Assembly (NCBI RefSeq): GCF_001189845.1
Contig: NZ_LFLZ01000003.1
Coordinates: forward strand, 124,001-188,000
Length of the DNA: 64,000 nt
Direction: 5' to 3'
DNA from: Bradyrhizobium tropiciagri
Lineage (GTDB): Bacteria; Pseudomonadota; Alphaproteobacteria; Rhizobiales; Xanthobacteraceae
Below are positions 1 through 7,230 of the stretch, one piece after another (the stretch's first letter is position 1; each line of letters begins with the position of its first letter). The notes below the pieces were generated by a model, which saw nothing but the letters and a program-made list of their open reading frames with translations, was not told the origin of the DNA and did no database searches. Position numbers and translations under genes: made by a program.

Positions 1-305
1 AGGCGCACGGTCGTGTCGACAATGGCCTCAGCCGTGAACCGATGGGTTTCGGCATTCTCGAGCCCGAAAATGTCTCCGACGAGGTGAAAGGCGCCGATCT
101 GGCGGCGTCCGTCGGACAGGAGCTTGTAGCTGCGGACCGCTCCTGAAACGATCTGGTAGACATATTCCGCCGGCTCCTTTTCCCCGTAGATCTCGGAGCC
201 CTTCCTGTAGTGGAATTCGCTTGTGATGCAGTTGGCGTGCTGGGCGGTCAGCCCGCCGAGGATGCTCGGTCTATTGGCCGGTCTGACATTGACGTGAGCG
301 AACAT
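1..305 (-). CDS. FixK-type Crp/Fnr transcription regulator, N-terminal part only
   Basis: The reverse strand reads from an ATG at 305 without a stop to the window edge, about 101 residues, so the gene continues left of position 1 and lacks its C-terminal HTH here. The visible part is a cyclic-nucleotide-binding-like sensor domain with the Crp/Fnr pattern YVYQIVSGAVRSYKLLSDG followed by GRRQIGAFHLVGDIFGLE, which is characteristic of FixK/NnrR-type rhizobial regulators. No N-terminal cysteine cluster of the Fnr iron-sulphur type is present (only one Cys, near residue 26), which fits FixK rather than FnrN. Its position next to a FixJ-like two-component system and many FixK boxes suggests it could control the island to its right. 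That link is inferred. No FixK box was seen in the 249 bp between it and the divergent kinase gene. Confidence 0.8.
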   Translation of the reverse strand, partial: MFAHVNVRPANRPSILGGLTAQHANCITSEFHYRKGSEIYGEKEPAEYVYQIVSGAVRSYKLLSDGRRQIGAFHLVGDIFGLENAETHRFTAEAIVDTTVR

Positions 306-554
306 GGACTAACTCTCTTGGGTAACGACTGTTGCGGCGTCCGCGGCGGCTCGAAATGCGTGTCCGCGCGCAATGTCTACGACAGGGCCCGGCCAGTCTC
401 TATTGGCCCTGAGGTCATTGTCCCAAAGGACAGGGTGCGCGAAATGCGGCAATTTGTTCGCAATTGATGCGCACCGTCTTAGATTACTTTTCAATTTTCA
501 CGACGATAACCGGGTGCTAGATTTTCAACCTGTTGGTCTCCGGCTCCGAACGCC

Positions 555-2399
555 ATGGGCAGTGCAATTCGGCTCTCTGGACTGATCATCCTGCTGGCTA
601 TGTTGTTGGCGCCGGCTGGGCTTCGGGCGCAACAGATGCGCCCACATTCCATGCTGGTGCTGGACCAGTCCGATCGGCGTGGGCCCTTCTATTACCAGGT
701 GTTCGTTGGGCTGAGGGACGCGGTGAGCGCCCACGGTCACGCGCCGACCACCGTCTACACCGAGAGTCTCGACCTCAATCGCTTCGGCGGTGAAGCCTAT
801 CAGGAGGATTTTCGGCGGTTTCTCGCGGCGAAGTATCGCGATCGGCCGATCGGTGTCGTGGTCACGGTTGGCGCAGCTGCGCTAGAACTTGCGCTCCGCT
901 GGCGCCCGCAGCTTTGGCCCGACACGCCAATCGTATTCGCACTGGTCGAAGAGGCCGATTTCAAGCGATTGCGGCCGCCGGCCTATGCCACCGGCGGCAT
1001 CGTGACCTCGAAGCTCGGGGATGCCGTCACGGCCGCCCGCGCCGTGGTGCCGGGTCTCAGGTCTGTGGTGCTGGTTGGTGCGGATTGGGATCGGCAGGTT
1101 CTGTTCCGGAACTGGAAAGACCAGGTTGCTGCCGGCATTCCGGGTCTCGACATCATCGAGGTCATCGGACGTCCGATGCCCGACGTCATTGAGCGCGTCA
1201 AAGCGCTCCCCGATCATAGCGCGATCATCTACACGGGCCTCTATAGCGACGGCAAAGACAACTACTATCCGCCCTCGGATGCCCTCGCATTTGTCGCCGC
1301 AAGAGCCAATCGCCCAATTGTCGTTGCGTCTGAGACTTTCCTCGATCCCGGCGGCATAGGCGGGTTCACCATTGTCCCCACGCTGATCGGTGCCGAGGCG
1401 GCGCGGCGGTCGCTGCGGATTCTGGATGGCGAGGCGCCGGAAAACCTGCCCCCGTCGGTGGTCGATGTCGTGCATCCGATCTTCAACTGGCGGCAGATGC
1501 AGCGCTGGAATGTCAGCGAAGCGAACCTGCCAAAAGGCAGCGAAATCCGCTTCCGTGAGCCGACCTTCCTGGAAAAATATCGCTGGCGGGCGGTCGCCCT
1601 GGTCACGGCACTCCTGGTTCAAACCACGCTGATTGCATTCCTGCTGCACGAGCGGTTCATGCGGCGGAAGGCCGAGGTCGAATCCCGCAATCGCCTGTCT
1701 GACCTCGCCCATATCAATCGGCAGGCGACTGCCGGAGAACTCTCGTCATCGATCGCCCATGAGCTCAACCAGCCCCTGGGCTCGATCCTGACCAATGCCG
1801 AGACCGCGGAACTGATCCTCGGCTCGCCGAGACCTGATCTTCAGGAGGTGCGGGAAATCATTTCCGACATCAAGCGCGATGATCTGCGTGCAAGCGAGGT
1901 CATCCGCAGGATGCGCAGCCTGCTGAAGCGTGTGCCGTTCGAGAAGAAGGAGATCGATCTCAACCAGACCATGCGGGAAGCGTTTGACTTCCTCAAGCTG
2001 CAGGCCTCTGCGCGCAACGTCGCAATCTACCTGCAGACCTCACCGCAGACCCTGCGGGTGAAAGGTGACCCGGTGCAGCTGCAGCAGGTGATCCTCAACC
2101 TTGTGGTCAATAGCATGGATGCGATGGCCAAAATGCCCTACGGACGCACGATCATCGGCCGGACTGAGGTCAACGGCGATGCGTCGGCGGTGATTTCGAT
2201 CTGCGATTCCGGTCCTGGAATTCCCCAGGACAGACTGAACGATATTTTCGATCCGTTCTACACCACGAAGGAGCAGGGCATGGGCATTGGCCTGTCCATC
2301 GCACGGACGATCGTTCTGGCGCATAGCGGCCAGCTCTGGGCTGAGAACCAGTCCGGCGGAGGGGCGGTATTTCACCTTTCGCTGCCGCTGGCGGCATAG
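555..2399 (+). CDS. Membrane sensor histidine kinase with ABC-substrate-binding-like sensor domain
   Basis: 614 residues. A signal peptide (about 1-25, ending LRA) is followed by a periplasmic region of about 310 residues resembling the ABC_sub_bind fold, then a membrane segment near 345-365. The cytoplasmic kinase core has an H-box SSIAHELNQPLGS with the phospho-acceptor at His402, an N-box NLVVNSMDAM near 515-524, a G1 box DSGPGIP near 551-557, an F-box FDPFYTTK and a G2 box GMGIGLSIAR. There is no PAS or haem domain, so although the kinase core resembles FixL/TodS-type enzymes, the input is probably a periplasmic ligand and not oxygen. The FixJ-like regulator 111 bp downstream is the likely partner. 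The ligand is unknown. The ATG at 555 is chosen because it gives a clean signal peptide. Confidence 0.88.
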   Translation: MGSAIRLSGLIILLAMLLAPAGLRAQQMRPHSMLVLDQSDRRGPFYYQVFVGLRDAVSAHGHAPTTVYTESLDLNRFGGEAYQEDFRRFLAAKYRDRPIGVVVTVGAAALELALRWRPQLWPDTPIVFALVEEADFKRLRPPAYATGGIVTSKLGDAVTAARAVVPGLRSVVLVGADWDRQVLFRNWKDQVAAGIPGLDIIEVIGRPMPDVIERVKALPDHSAIIYTGLYSDGKDNYYPPSDALAFVAARANRPIVVASETFLDPGGIGGFTIVPTLIGAEAARRSLRILDGEAPENLPPSVVDVVHPIFNWRQMQRWNVSEANLPKGSEIRFREPTFLEKYRWRAVALVTALLVQTTLIAFLLHERFMRRKAEVESRNRLSDLAHINRQATAGELSSSIAHELNQPLGSILTNAETAELILGSPRPDLQEVREIISDIKRDDLRASEVIRRMRSLLKRVPFEKKEIDLNQTMREAFDFLKLQASARNVAIYLQTSPQTLRVKGDPVQLQQVILNLVVNSMDAMAKMPYGRTIIGRTEVNGDASAVISICDSGPGIPQDRLNDIFDPFYTTKEQGMGIGLSIARTIVLAHSGQLWAENQSGGGAVFHLSLPLAA

Positions 2400-2432
2400 T
2401 GCGTTTGGGTCTTGTTTGAGCAGGCGCAAGGT

Positions 2433-2446
2433 TCGATTTAGATCAA
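2433..2446. promoter_or_regulatory. FixK-type box, one mismatch
   Basis: TCGATTTAGATCAA matches TTGAT-N4-ATCAA except for C at the second base. Its centre is about 71 bp before the chosen ATG at 2511, which leaves room for a promoter with the box near -41.5 and a 5' leader of about 30 nt. It would put the response regulator under FixK control. Confidence 0.5.
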
Positions 2447-2510
2447 CGCGTATAGTTAGATCGCCGTAGATGATCATGCTATGAAGAGCGGCGATTGGAG
2501 TGGAGCGGCA

Positions 2511-3143
2511 ATGCATGCTTACGTGCACATAGTCGACGACGATTGTTCGTTTCGCAAAGCGCTCGAGCGCCGGCTCAAGCTCGCCGGCTATCGTGTTGGC
2601 ACGTACGCATCCGCCAGGGAGTTGCTCGATCAATTGCCTGACGACGAAGAGGCTGGCTGTATCCTGCTCGACGTGCGCATTCCCGGAATGAGTGGTCCGG
2701 AGCTGCAACGTCGTCTCAACGAGCTGGAGTCGACGCTTCCGATCGTATTCCTGACCGGGCACGCCGACACAGCGATCACCGTCCAGGCTATCAAGGCGGG
2801 TGCCGAGGATTTCCTGACCAAGCCGATCGCATCGGAGCAGCTGATCGAGGCAATCAATCGCGCCGTCGCGAGGCACGAACTGGTCCGGGACCAGAGAACC
2901 CGGCTTGACTCGCTCCGCGCGCTGCTCGCGAAGTTGACCCCCCGCGAGCGGCAGGTATTCGACCTGATCGTGTGCGGTCGGATCAACAAGCAGATTGCGC
3001 ACGAGCTTGGTACGACCGAGCGCACGATCAAGGCGCATCGGCACCAGGTCATGGAAAAGATGAAGGTGCAGTCACTCGCCGAGCTGGTTTCGATCGCGGA
3101 AAGGCTCGGCACGCGCGCCTCCGGTGGCGCAGTCAAGGCTTGA
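2511..3143 (+). CDS. FixJ/NarL-type response regulator
   Basis: 210 residues from the ATG at 2511. This start is preferred over the in-frame ATG at 2481 because GGAG lies a few bases upstream and the receiver domain begins at once. The receiver has the acidic pocket IVDDD, the phosphorylation site Asp54 in LLDVRIPG, Thr82 in FLTGH and Lys104 in FLTKP. A LuxR-type HTH occupies about 142-202 (LTPRERQVFDLI, then NKQIAHELGTTERTIKAHR). This is the FixJ/TodT/NodW architecture. The kinase gene immediately upstream is the expected partner, and a single-mismatch FixK box precedes the gene, suggesting feedback between the two systems. Confidence 0.88.
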   Translation: MHAYVHIVDDDCSFRKALERRLKLAGYRVGTYASARELLDQLPDDEEAGCILLDVRIPGMSGPELQRRLNELESTLPIVFLTGHADTAITVQAIKAGAEDFLTKPIASEQLIEAINRAVARHELVRDQRTRLDSLRALLAKLTPRERQVFDLIVCGRINKQIAHELGTTERTIKAHRHQVMEKMKVQSLAELVSIAERLGTRASGGAVKA

Positions 3144-3270
3144 TCCACCGGCAGCGCTGCCGTTCTTGTCCCATGGTACAATATGAAAGCTGTGTGACGG
3201 GGCTTATCTCGGATATTGGCCGCGACAACGTTGCGTGCCGATAGCTGCTTGATGTGTCCTTCATCCGAGA

Positions 3271-3687
3271 GTGGACGAAGGTCATTCAGCGATCAGGGTG
3301 AGGCCTCAAAATTTGCCGACCGCGAAATTCGTCTTTGTCGTGGATGATAATCCCTCGATGCTCCGTGGAATCGGACGGCTTCTGCGGGAATATGGCTTTG
3401 CATCCAGGCTGTTCGAGACCGGAAGCGCCTTACTGAGGGACGGCAGCTTTGAAAGCGCGGTGTGTCTCGTCCTGGACATCAATCTCAGCGATGGGTCCGG
3501 GATCGAACTGCGCCACCGACTGGCGGATCTCGGCATCGACGTTCCGGTCATCTACATCACGGGAAACGACAACCCGGCGACACGCATGGCGGCCATGGCA
3601 TCAGGATGCGTGGCCTATCTGACCAAGCCTTTCACGGCAAATTCGTTGATCCAGCCGATCGAGCGGCTGTTGGCCGGCGTCGCCTAG
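3271..3687 (+). CDS. Single-domain response regulator
   Basis: 138 residues, receiver domain only. It has the acidic pair in VFVVDDNP, phospho-acceptor Asp69 in LVLDINLSDG, Thr97 in YITGN and Lys119 in YLTKP. No output domain follows, so it probably acts in a phosphorelay or as a phosphate sink for the kinase encoded at 555. The start is GTG at 3271; a second in-frame GTG at 3298 is possible and would remove nine residues. It is 127 bp after the FixJ-like gene and converges on the IalB-like gene. Confidence 0.8.
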   Translation: MDEGHSAIRVRPQNLPTAKFVFVVDDNPSMLRGIGRLLREYGFASRLFETGSALLRDGSFESAVCLVLDINLSDGSGIELRHRLADLGIDVPVIYITGNDNPATRMAAMASGCVAYLTKPFTANSLIQPIERLLAGVA

Positions 3688-3703
3688 CGACAGCGGGTTC
3701 CGA

Positions 3704-4285
3704 TCATTCATCGATGGCTTGATCAAGCGTCAGCGCGGGGGCGCCCTTGCGCACGGTCGCAAAGCGATCGAGCGGTACCGAGGTCGTCACCGTCAGAATG
3801 CTGCTGTCGACAACCTCGATCGAGAGCGCCTTTCCGCCATCCATGTCCTCGAGCAGCTTGGGATCGGCGACATCGGCCGCAATGCACATGTTGGTGACGC
3901 ACCAGGTATAGGGCAGGCGATGAACAGCCTTCTGGTCGACCGATAGTTTGACCCCTGCCTGCAAATACATCCCGACCGGGAGGAAGAGCTGGACGCGGTC
4001 GGTGCCGTCCTCGCGTTCGACCAAATCGACGCGAACGGCGGTCTGCCCGGTGGCGAAGGTGCCGGTGATTGTCGTTCGGCACAAAGTTTTGGCTCCCGCG
4101 GCGTTGAAGCAGAGCTTTCGCCACTCGCCATACTTGATGTCCCGGACCGGCGAGCGCGTCCCCCGCGGGGCCACCTCGCCGCCGTCTTTGACCGCGGCGG
4201 GCGGTGAAGGCGTCTGTTGGCTTTGAGCAGCACTGATGCCGGCCGCGAACAGCATCAACTTGGCCAAGACTCCATATCGGACCAT
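3704..4285 (-). CDS. Invasion-associated locus B (IalB)-like exported protein
   Basis: 193 residues with an N-terminal signal peptide (about 1-22) and a Pro-rich linker. The body has the IalB-family pattern YGEWRKLCF, a Cys in TLCRTTITG, an FLPVGMYLQAGVKLSVD strand and WCVTNMCIAA. The paired Cys residues suggest disulphides in the periplasm. The family is widespread in Rhizobiales envelopes and its molecular role is not settled. The gene is 28 bp downstream of the alpha/beta hydrolase gene, so the two are likely co-transcribed leftward from a promoter near the FixK box at 5292. Confidence 0.8.
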   Translation of the reverse strand: MVRYGVLAKLMLFAAGISAAQSQQTPSPPAAVKDGGEVAPRGTRSPVRDIKYGEWRKLCFNAAGAKTLCRTTITGTFATGQTAVRVDLVEREDGTDRVQLFLPVGMYLQAGVKLSVDQKAVHRLPYTWCVTNMCIAADVADPKLLEDMDGGKALSIEVVDSSILTVTTSVPLDRFATVRKGAPALTLDQAIDE

Positions 4286-4313
4286 GGATGCTCCTCCAGC
4301 GGGGCGTGACTAC

Positions 4314-5201
4314 CTAGCGAACGTTGCCCAGAAATCGTTCGACCAATGGCGACCAGGTGGGAATGGAATCGGGAGAACCGATCAGGAAGTGCCCTTCGTC
4401 GCCGAACGGCGGCAACAGATGATACTCGGCACGGCCGCCCGCGGCGGTGAACGCCTCGTACATCCGCTTAGACAGGGCCGGACCGAAGAACGTGTCGTTC
4501 TCGATGTAGAACCACAGCATCGGCACCCGTGAGGTGTGGCCGAACGCGCCTGTCGCTTCGACCAGTTTGTCGGGATTGCAATTGTTGTTGGGCTTGCCAT
4601 CGACACGGCCGCCGCGGCCTGCCGCGAAGGTGATGATGGCCTTGACTTGCGGTGGATTGAGGCTCGACAGCGCGATCGCTGCCCAGCCGCCGGCCGATTG
4701 TCCGACCACGATGACGTCCTTCGGCACGATGCGCTTCTCGGCGGCCATGTAGTCGATGATCCAGAGGTCGACCTGCGCGACGGCAAGGCCCGCATCGAGG
4801 AAATTCGGATTGGTGCATTTGCCGATCTTGGAGAAGAACGGGCCATACAGTCCGCGTTCGGGAATATCGATCGCCGCCGCGCCATAGCCGGTCCCGACCG
4901 GTGCCACCACGAGATAGCCCCGCCGCGCGAACCACATCGCGGCATCGCGAAACTCGACCAGCGGGAAGAAGCTGCGATCCCTCGCATTCAGCGAGACGCC
5001 GTGGTTCATGATGACCAGCGGGAAGGGGCCTTCGCCGACTGGACGAACCAGATAAGCGAACATCGGCAGCGGTAGCGGCAACACCCAGATCTCTTCCTGG
5101 AGGCGCTGGGATGACCCCTTGTCGTCGACACGCGCAGGAGAGGTCAGGCCAAGCAACAGCAGCGCGGCGATTGCGAGGGTCTGTAAGCTGTGCTGACGCA
5201 T
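4314..5201 (-). CDS. Exported alpha/beta hydrolase (dienelactone-hydrolase-like)
   Basis: 295 residues from the ATG at 5201. The frame is open further upstream, but this start gives a typical signal peptide (hydrophobic LAIAALLLLGL core ending near SPARV). The alpha/beta-hydrolase fold shows the oxyanion region LVIMNHG, the nucleophile elbow GQSAGG and a C-terminal catalytic His in GDEGHFLIG. The NonD/dienelactone-hydrolase superfamily has very varied substrates, and the substrate cannot be read from sequence. It leads a two-gene leftward unit with the IalB-like gene. A perfect FixK box at 5292-5305 lies about 91 bp upstream of the start and is shared with the divergent SulP gene. Confidence 0.78.
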   Translation of the reverse strand: MRQHSLQTLAIAALLLLGLTSPARVDDKGSSQRLQEEIWVLPLPLPMFAYLVRPVGEGPFPLVIMNHGVSLNARDRSFFPLVEFRDAAMWFARRGYLVVAPVGTGYGAAAIDIPERGLYGPFFSKIGKCTNPNFLDAGLAVAQVDLWIIDYMAAEKRIVPKDVIVVGQSAGGWAAIALSSLNPPQVKAIITFAAGRGGRVDGKPNNNCNPDKLVEATGAFGHTSRVPMLWFYIENDTFFGPALSKRMYEAFTAAGGRAEYHLLPPFGDEGHFLIGSPDSIPTWSPLVERFLGNVR

Positions 5202-5291
5202 GCCACGCGCTCCAGCGATCGTCAGGAAAAATGGGCAGGTCACGACAAGCGGGCCGAATACGACCAGAAGCACATTGCCGGTCGCGAGGGC

Positions 5292-5305
5292 TTGATCTGA
5301 ATCAA
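5292..5305. promoter_or_regulatory. FixK box between divergent hydrolase and SulP genes
   Basis: TTGATCTGAATCAA has two perfect half-sites. The centre is about 69 bp from the SulP ATG (5368) and 97 bp from the hydrolase ATG (5201). Both distances allow activation with the box centred near -41.5, so one site could drive both directions. Confidence 0.72.
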
Positions 5306-5367
5306 CGAGCATCGGGCCCGCTCGCGCAACCAGATGCGAGCATTGCGGCGTCACACGGCGGGGCCTG

Positions 5368-7053
5368 ATGTCAATCCAAGGGAAAACGAGTTGGTTTCCG
5401 CCGGCGAGCTGGTTGGCCGACTACCGCGCATCCTGGCTTGGGGCGGACGCAATCGCCGGGGTCACGCTGGCGGCTTACGCGATCCCGGTGTCGCTGGCCT
5501 ATGCGGGGCTCGCCGGCCTGCCGCCGCAGATCGGCGTCTATGGCTATCTGCTCGGCGGCGTGGGTTACGCCTTGCTGGGCTCGTCCCGGCAACTCGCGGT
5601 GGGACCGACTTCGGCGATCTCGCTAATGATCGCCGGCGCCGTCGGCATATTGGCCGCCGGCGATGCCACGCGTTATGAGCAGATAGCCAGTCTCGTGGCC
5701 TTCAGCGTCGCAGCGCTCTGCCTGATAGCGTGGCTGTTCAAGCTCAGTCTGCTGGTGAGGCTGATCAGCGACAGCATTCTGGTTGGCTTCAAGGCCGGAG
5801 CGGGGCTCACCATCATCATGAGCCAGCTGCCGAGCCTGTTCGGCGTCGCAGGAGGTGGCCACAACTTCTTTGACCGCGCGATCAAGCTTGCCGGCCAGCT
5901 TGGCGATACCAGGCCGCTGGTGCTCGGCATTGGCGTGGCTGCAATTGTACTGCTCTTGCTCGGCGAGCGCGGGCTGCCTGGAAAGCCCGTAGGGCTGGCC
6001 GTGGTGGCGATATCGATCTTCACCGCCGGCGCATTCGGGCTCGCAGAGCTGGGATTGCCGGTGACCGGGGTCATTCCGACTGGGTTACCGACCATTGCGG
6101 TACCGACCTTCGGTCTGCTCGAGTTTGACGATCTGTTTCCCATCGCTGCCGGATGCCTCGTTCTGGCCTATGTGGAGGGCGTGTCCGCAGCGCGAAGCTT
6201 CGCGGCCAAGCACGGCTACGCGCTGGACGTACGGCAGGAGTTTCTGGGGCTCGGCGCGGCCAATCTCGCCGCAGCCTTCGGGCATGGCTATCCCGTCGCG
6301 GGCGGACTGTCTCAATCGGCTGTGAACGACGCTGCCGGCGCGCGGACACCGCTGGCGTTGGTGCTCTGTTCGGCAACGCTTGCGCTCTGCCTGCTGTTTT
6401 TCACGGGCCTTCTGACCAATCTGCCGAAGACCGTGCTTGCCGCGATCGTTTTTTCAGCCGTCTACAAGCTGGTCGATTTCCCCGCGCTCATCAGGATGTG
6501 GCGGATCAGCCGGATCGATTTCTATGCCGCGGCCATCGCGCTGGTGTCCGTGCTGTTCCTGGGGATCCTACAGGGCGTGCTGCTGGCGGCGGTCGCCTCG
6601 ATCTTCCTGCTGCTGTTCCGCGCGTCGCAGCCCAATGTCGCATTTCTGGGCCGTCAGGCTGCCAGCGGCCGCTATTCCGACCGCGCGCGACATGACGACG
6701 TGGAGCCTTTGACCGGGATCATCGCGTTCCGCCCGGAAACTTCTCTACTTTATGTCAATGCCGAGACGATCTTCGACACGGTGATGGCGGCACTGCAGGT
6801 GTCCGCCGACGTCAAGCTGGTGGCCTGTGATCTGTCGGCCTCGCCGTTTATCGATCTTGCCGGGTCGCGCATGCTGCATGACCTTCACCAGGAACTCGCA
6901 TCGCGCGGAATCACATTCTGCATCGTCGGCGCGCACGCGCAGCTGCGGGATCTACTTCAGGCGGATGGTCTTGCCGGCAAGACCGACAGCGGCGACTGGA
7001 TGCGCACGCTTGACAGCGTGTTGAGCAACAGAACGCCGCAGGCAAGCACTTAG
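5368..7053 (+). CDS. SulP-family anion transporter with STAS domain
   Basis: 561 residues. About 10-14 membrane segments fill residues 15-410. The SulP signatures are present: the early AYAIPVSLAYAGLAGLPPQ region, the GSSRQLAVGPTSAISLM segment and AAFGHGYPVAGGLSQSAVN. A C-terminal STAS domain (about 440-550) includes DLSASPFIDLAGSRML, although this protein lacks the Ser/Thr-centred loop typical of anti-sigma antagonists. SulP members carry sulphate, bicarbonate, chloride or dicarboxylates, and the substrate here is not predictable. Placement under a perfect FixK box suggests use under low oxygen, perhaps bicarbonate or anion exchange alongside the decarboxylases nearby; that is inference. Confidence 0.9.
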   Translation: MSIQGKTSWFPPASWLADYRASWLGADAIAGVTLAAYAIPVSLAYAGLAGLPPQIGVYGYLLGGVGYALLGSSRQLAVGPTSAISLMIAGAVGILAAGDATRYEQIASLVAFSVAALCLIAWLFKLSLLVRLISDSILVGFKAGAGLTIIMSQLPSLFGVAGGGHNFFDRAIKLAGQLGDTRPLVLGIGVAAIVLLLLGERGLPGKPVGLAVVAISIFTAGAFGLAELGLPVTGVIPTGLPTIAVPTFGLLEFDDLFPIAAGCLVLAYVEGVSAARSFAAKHGYALDVRQEFLGLGAANLAAAFGHGYPVAGGLSQSAVNDAAGARTPLALVLCSATLALCLLFFTGLLTNLPKTVLAAIVFSAVYKLVDFPALIRMWRISRIDFYAAAIALVSVLFLGILQGVLLAAVASIFLLLFRASQPNVAFLGRQAASGRYSDRARHDDVEPLTGIIAFRPETSLLYVNAETIFDTVMAALQVSADVKLVACDLSASPFIDLAGSRMLHDLHQELASRGITFCIVGAHAQLRDLLQADGLAGKTDSGDWMRTLDSVLSNRTPQAST

Positions 7054-7154
7054 TGCGCAGCGATACGGACTGTTTCCCGATATTGCGGCCTTGTTGCGTC
7101 GCAAGACGTCGCGATCACGCGCTGGCGCACGGTTCGTCTCAATCCGGTAGCGCC

Positions 7155-7168
7155 TTGACTTGGATCAA
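7155..7168. promoter_or_regulatory. FixK box upstream of amino-acid decarboxylase
   Basis: TTGACTTGGATCAA fits TTGAY-N4-ATCAA. The centre is about 69 bp before the ATG at 7231, consistent with a class II-type activator position. Confidence 0.72.
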
Positions 7169-7230
7169 AGAGGCGATGGGCACGGGTTCTTACGATCAGG
7201 CAGCACCAGCGCCAAGATCGGGAGACAGTG

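Noticed and set aside
306..554. Possible FixK box between the FixK-type gene and the kinase gene
   Set aside because: Only a single half-site (TTGAT near 468) was seen; no paired half-site at the required spacing.
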